Assembly: GCA_950295325.1 (NCBI GenBank)
Contig: OX485806.1
Span: forward strand, 5,828,001 to 5,892,000
Source of the DNA: Polytrichum commune
Lineage: Eukaryota > Streptophyta > Polytrichopsida > Polytrichales > Polytrichaceae
Direction: 5' to 3'
DNA length: 64,000 nucleotides
Shown: positions 60,540 to 64,000 of the stretch, piece by piece
Layout of the letters: the number at the start of each line of letters is the position of its first letter
How positions within the stretch are numbered: position 1 is the stretch's first letter
Notes under the pieces: model-generated
The model's database searches: none
What the model was told of the DNA's origin: nothing
What the model saw: only the letters and a program-made list of their open reading frames with translations
Made by a program: the position numbers and the translations under genes

Positions 60540-61690
60540 TCAAAGTCAATGCACTTGCTGACTGTGGAAAGGGGCTAATTAACTCGATGACTTCGGCTTA
60601 ACGCATGTTTAGTGGAATTTAATTGTGTGGATGTGAGGATTTTCTGTTAGTATATAAAAGTCACAATGTTTTTGTGGTCATCCATGTGTCATAGTTACTT
60701 AGTACATAGATTGTAAGAGTTTTATAGGTGGTGGTAAATAAAATAGGCAACACTCACAACTTTGTTTGGGAGTGGGAACCAGAGTTTGGGAAGTTTTTGA
60801 AGCCTTAGTGGCTAATTGCCGGTAGTTTCTATGAAGGGTCGGATTTTCTCCAATTTACATCGGCAAGAGCCGGTCTTTTGTAAAATCAATCGGCCAATTG
60901 CCTATATTTTCATATTTTCATTGGCCAATATCCAATTAAATGGAATTCATATTGGCACTAATTGTTTAAAAAATGTGTGAAAACTTGTTAGAAATCATTT
61001 CTTAGTACAAAATCTTGAATAAGTGAAAAGAAAGGCATGTTCAAAACTTTAAATTTGAAGTGTTAATATCCTTGGAAGGAATTGAACCTAGCAATGCCTT
61101 CACCGCTTGAAGGCCAAGGGTCCCCCAATTCTTCATAGAAGCAATTGGATTTGGTCATGGAAAGGTTGCATAATTCAAAAAGTTTAGGGTACTTCCTCAA
61201 GTGCATCATCAAATGCCCCAGACAAATAGCGCTATGGATTGCTATACAAATAGCAAAACTAAGCAGCATCCTTCCAAAGATCTAGAGCACTTGTTAGAAT
61301 GTCATCAAAATCATTGTCTGGGTATTCTATAGCAACACACATCATACTTTCTAAGTTAGATGTAGACACGGGTATCGGCCAGTATTTGAAATTTGAATAC
61401 TTCTTCCGGCTGAAATCCAGTAACTCACAAGAAGAATCGGCTACATTTCCGGGACATTTTATGGTCCATCGGCTAATTGCCGGAGGATTGAAATTACAAT
61501 CGGATTGCCATCCGATGGTTGGAAATTTGGACTGGCCATGAGGGGAAATCCATCGGCTAATAATGAACTAGCCGTCAGTTCTCCCCGATCATAGGTGGGA
61601 ACAAGTGATGGATTCCCTGTGATGGATACCCTGTGGAATCCATGATTTCTACAAAACATTGTCAACAATCTTTTCATTATTTCAATACCA
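60540..61690. repeat. Cluster of TCGGCYAATTGCC motifs, no gene
   Basis: Variants of ATCGGCTAATTGCCGG recur near 60811, 60889, 60918, 61374, 61436, 61468, 61490 and 61553, far above background. Such dense short motifs resemble the subterminal transposase-binding repeats of hAT or CACTA elements. I could not find matching terminal repeats or a target duplication. Short open frames here (61063-61269 minus, 61299-61541 plus) show no known motif. Confidence 0.45.
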
Positions 61691-64000
61691 ATAAATTACA
61701 AAAATAAAAGCCAACTTAAATGTTGTTGTTGTTGTTGTTTTCCAAACATAAAAAAAAATTAAAAAAAAATTAAAAAAATCTAAATGCTTGCAATGCCCTT
61801 TACCCTGAATATTGCCTTGGAGGAGCCTAGAACTTCAACTAAATGGATGGAGATTGAAAAAAAAAATGGAAAATTCTAGAAAGGTGGGTGTTCTTCAAAC
61901 GCCAATCAATACTATCGTATGAAATTACAGCCCAATTGCCCAAGATTTGTTACGTGAAATCAAGTTCAAAGAGGTGAAACCTCGAAAAGTTGTATGCCTA
62001 TGTGTTGCCATGGGTTTAGTGAGGTGAGGTGTCATTGCATGATTTGTTGACATGTAGACCAATGCGAGTTTGAGCACATGACCTGACCAAACAATGCAAC
62101 TCCCTTCCCACATTCAAAATAATATTTAAATAATAATAAAATCACTCTCATGCTAATTAAATATACTACTTAATTAATACTCAAATACTCCAAAAAAAAT
62201 GACGGGGGAAGATAACTGGGATTTAAGTATATTTGGATTCCAACCGCCGATATGATATACACTAGATCGCAAAACTACACAAATATGATGGTTGGAAAAC
62301 ATGAAATACAAACATTTGAAGTTGTGGTTGTTGTGTTGTTGCTTTTGTTGTTGTCGTTTGATGTTTGATGTTTTTGTGCCCACAAGTGCACATCCCCTAT
62401 TATTTATAGACAAGTGACTTCTCCAAATATACTTAAATATCAATTAGATGCTTCATTATCATTTGTAACTTTTGACCAAAATTCATACAATTTTGGATAG
62501 ATCAACTATATGACACAAAATTCATAAGAAACTTGGAGTCATATCTAACCCCAAATGCATTTAGGGCTTAAGAATAGACACCAAAAAGACATGTGTTATG
62601 CCTATACATGTGTTATGTGCACATGTATAGGCACCATCATGATTTCCAAAGGTGAAGGCAATTGGGAGCGACAATTCTAAAGAGCAAGAGAATCTTCACT
62701 TTGGACTTTTCTAACATTTGCATCTCCATTCCGATTATAAAAGTTTCAAAATGACAATCTCCATGATTCAAAATTGTTGAATGGATGACACAAAACATGA
62801 CCTAATCCAATGGTCATAATATATGTGGAGTTGGAAGTGCCCACAATTAGATTCACAAACCATGATATAAGGGTATATGAGTCTTATGTGGTCACTCTTC
62901 TTAATTCAACACCTATGTTTTAAGTAGTACACGGCCAGGCTTGTAGTCAAGAATGTACACCGAAAAGACATGTGTTAGGATGAGGTTGGACTTTGCGCTT
63001 AGGAAATAGACATTGTTCTAGGTGCAATAAAGAACACAAAGGGGAGGGCCAATGTGATCATTAAAGGGAAGGAGAATTTTCCACTTTGGCCATTTATTAC
63101 TTGTGCATCTTAACTCCAATAAAATGTCCATGTTACACTCATTTTAACACTTGAAATTTGTGAGGCTTCTAGTTAAAGATGGACAATTTCCCATCTAATT
63201 CCAAAGGGTGAAGTGTTTCTCATTCAAGCCATCCCCAAGTTGGTGCAATTTGTTATCTTTCTAGAATGCATTTTGACATTGATGATCTAAAATTTGGGAA
63301 CAAAGTGATCTCTCTCTCTCTCTCTTAAACTATATAAATAGCAAATTGTGAGACTCCTAACAAATTGATTAAAGGTCCTACAAAGTTTGAAATATTTAGT
63401 AGACCAAATTTGTTAGACACTACATTGTACTTAATCATGAGTATACTAACCATGATCAAAGAAGTTACCAAGCTCCATGATTTAGGGTTTTCATGACGTA
63501 AAGCAACCATTGCACCTTACTAAACTAATACTTCAACCCTAAACACCTTCATGTGAAGACTCTTTTACATGCTTGGGGGGAGAGATTACTTGGCTTAATT
63601 TATTCATTGAGGCTCAATAGATATGCGCTAAGTGTGGAAGCGCATGGTGTTTGGTGTACACAAGGTTTTTACTTACTACTCAAGAAAGTTACACAATATG
63701 GCAAAAGAGCATATTTGTATACTCAATATTATTTATTGAAGGTAAATGTTTGCAACCTCTCAGTGAATTTGATAGGTGATATAAATGTGTGATATGATAT
63801 ATAATTGATCCTAGTTGAAGACAACTAACACATGCCTTTTTAATGTACAAATGTATGTTTGGGTTGGCACGGGTACAAGTGATGCTAGCTCTTCACCTTT
63901 TGAACACCATCAATAGTGCATTGCTCATGTTTGAATGATATTTTAGTCTTGAAACATTACACTAGTGAAAGTTATTCTTTTGCTTTGACTAGTGATTTGA
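61691..64000. other. Intergenic: A-rich and dispersed repeats
   Basis: A TTG run lies at 61721-61739 and A-tracts at 61749-61785. Copies of the dispersed repeat family occur at about 62560-62770 and 62900-63125 (ACACCRAAAAGACATGTGTTA, CACTTTGG). A CT run lies at 63310-63326. No gene was recognised. Confidence 0.55.

Overview
The window is nuclear DNA of a land plant. It holds intron-bearing genes with plant-type GT-AG splice sites, one of them for a component of the chloroplast RNA polymerase, in an AT-rich background crowded with small DNA transposons. I could not fix the lineage. No rRNA, tRNA, CRISPR array or prokaryotic-style operon was seen.

Three genes could be assembled exon by exon, each with reading phase closing across every intron. 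(1) PTAC6/PAP8, minus strand, 36738 to 31995, 7 exons, 365 aa: a plastid-targeted acidic subunit associated with the plastid-encoded RNA polymerase. (2) A saccharopine dehydrogenase-like oxidoreductase, plus strand, 46899 to 51949, 4 exons, 453 aa. (3) A type II membrane protein resembling DUF1647-type glycosyltransferase-like proteins, minus strand, 59235 to 53103, 4 exons, 500 aa. Genes 1 and 2 diverge across about 10 kb of transposons; genes 2 and 3 converge, with 1.15 kb between stop codons. They have no evident functional link.

Layout: 1-11.3 kb holds diverged tandem and dispersed repeats and short foldback elements. 11.3-12.3 kb is a pogo/Tigger-like element with a transposase C-terminal remnant. 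12.3-26 kb has no convincing gene, one hAT element with an 8-bp target duplication (21.7-22.4 kb) and several MITEs. 26.3-27.9 kb is a decayed LINE fragment with an RNase H domain. 32-36.7 kb is PTAC6. 36.8-42.1 kb is a three-level nest of DNA transposons starting 65 bp upstream of the PTAC6 start codon. 42.1-46.8 kb contains more MITEs and a third pogo element. 46.9-59.2 kb holds the other two genes. 59.3-60.3 kb is a satellite of about 190 bp units just upstream of gene 3, and 60.3-64 kb has no gene.

The most notable signals are: the TAA-flanked nested transposons in the PTAC6 promoter, with a perfect 35-bp hairpin inside; three pogo-like elements with matching TIR structure, two keeping only the transposase tail; tandem arrays of about 190-220 bp in an intron or upstream region of all three genes; and decayed copies of the glycosyltransferase-like gene's own exon edges within its introns, including a decoy splice acceptor. 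I found no clear evidence of a wholly new biological system.
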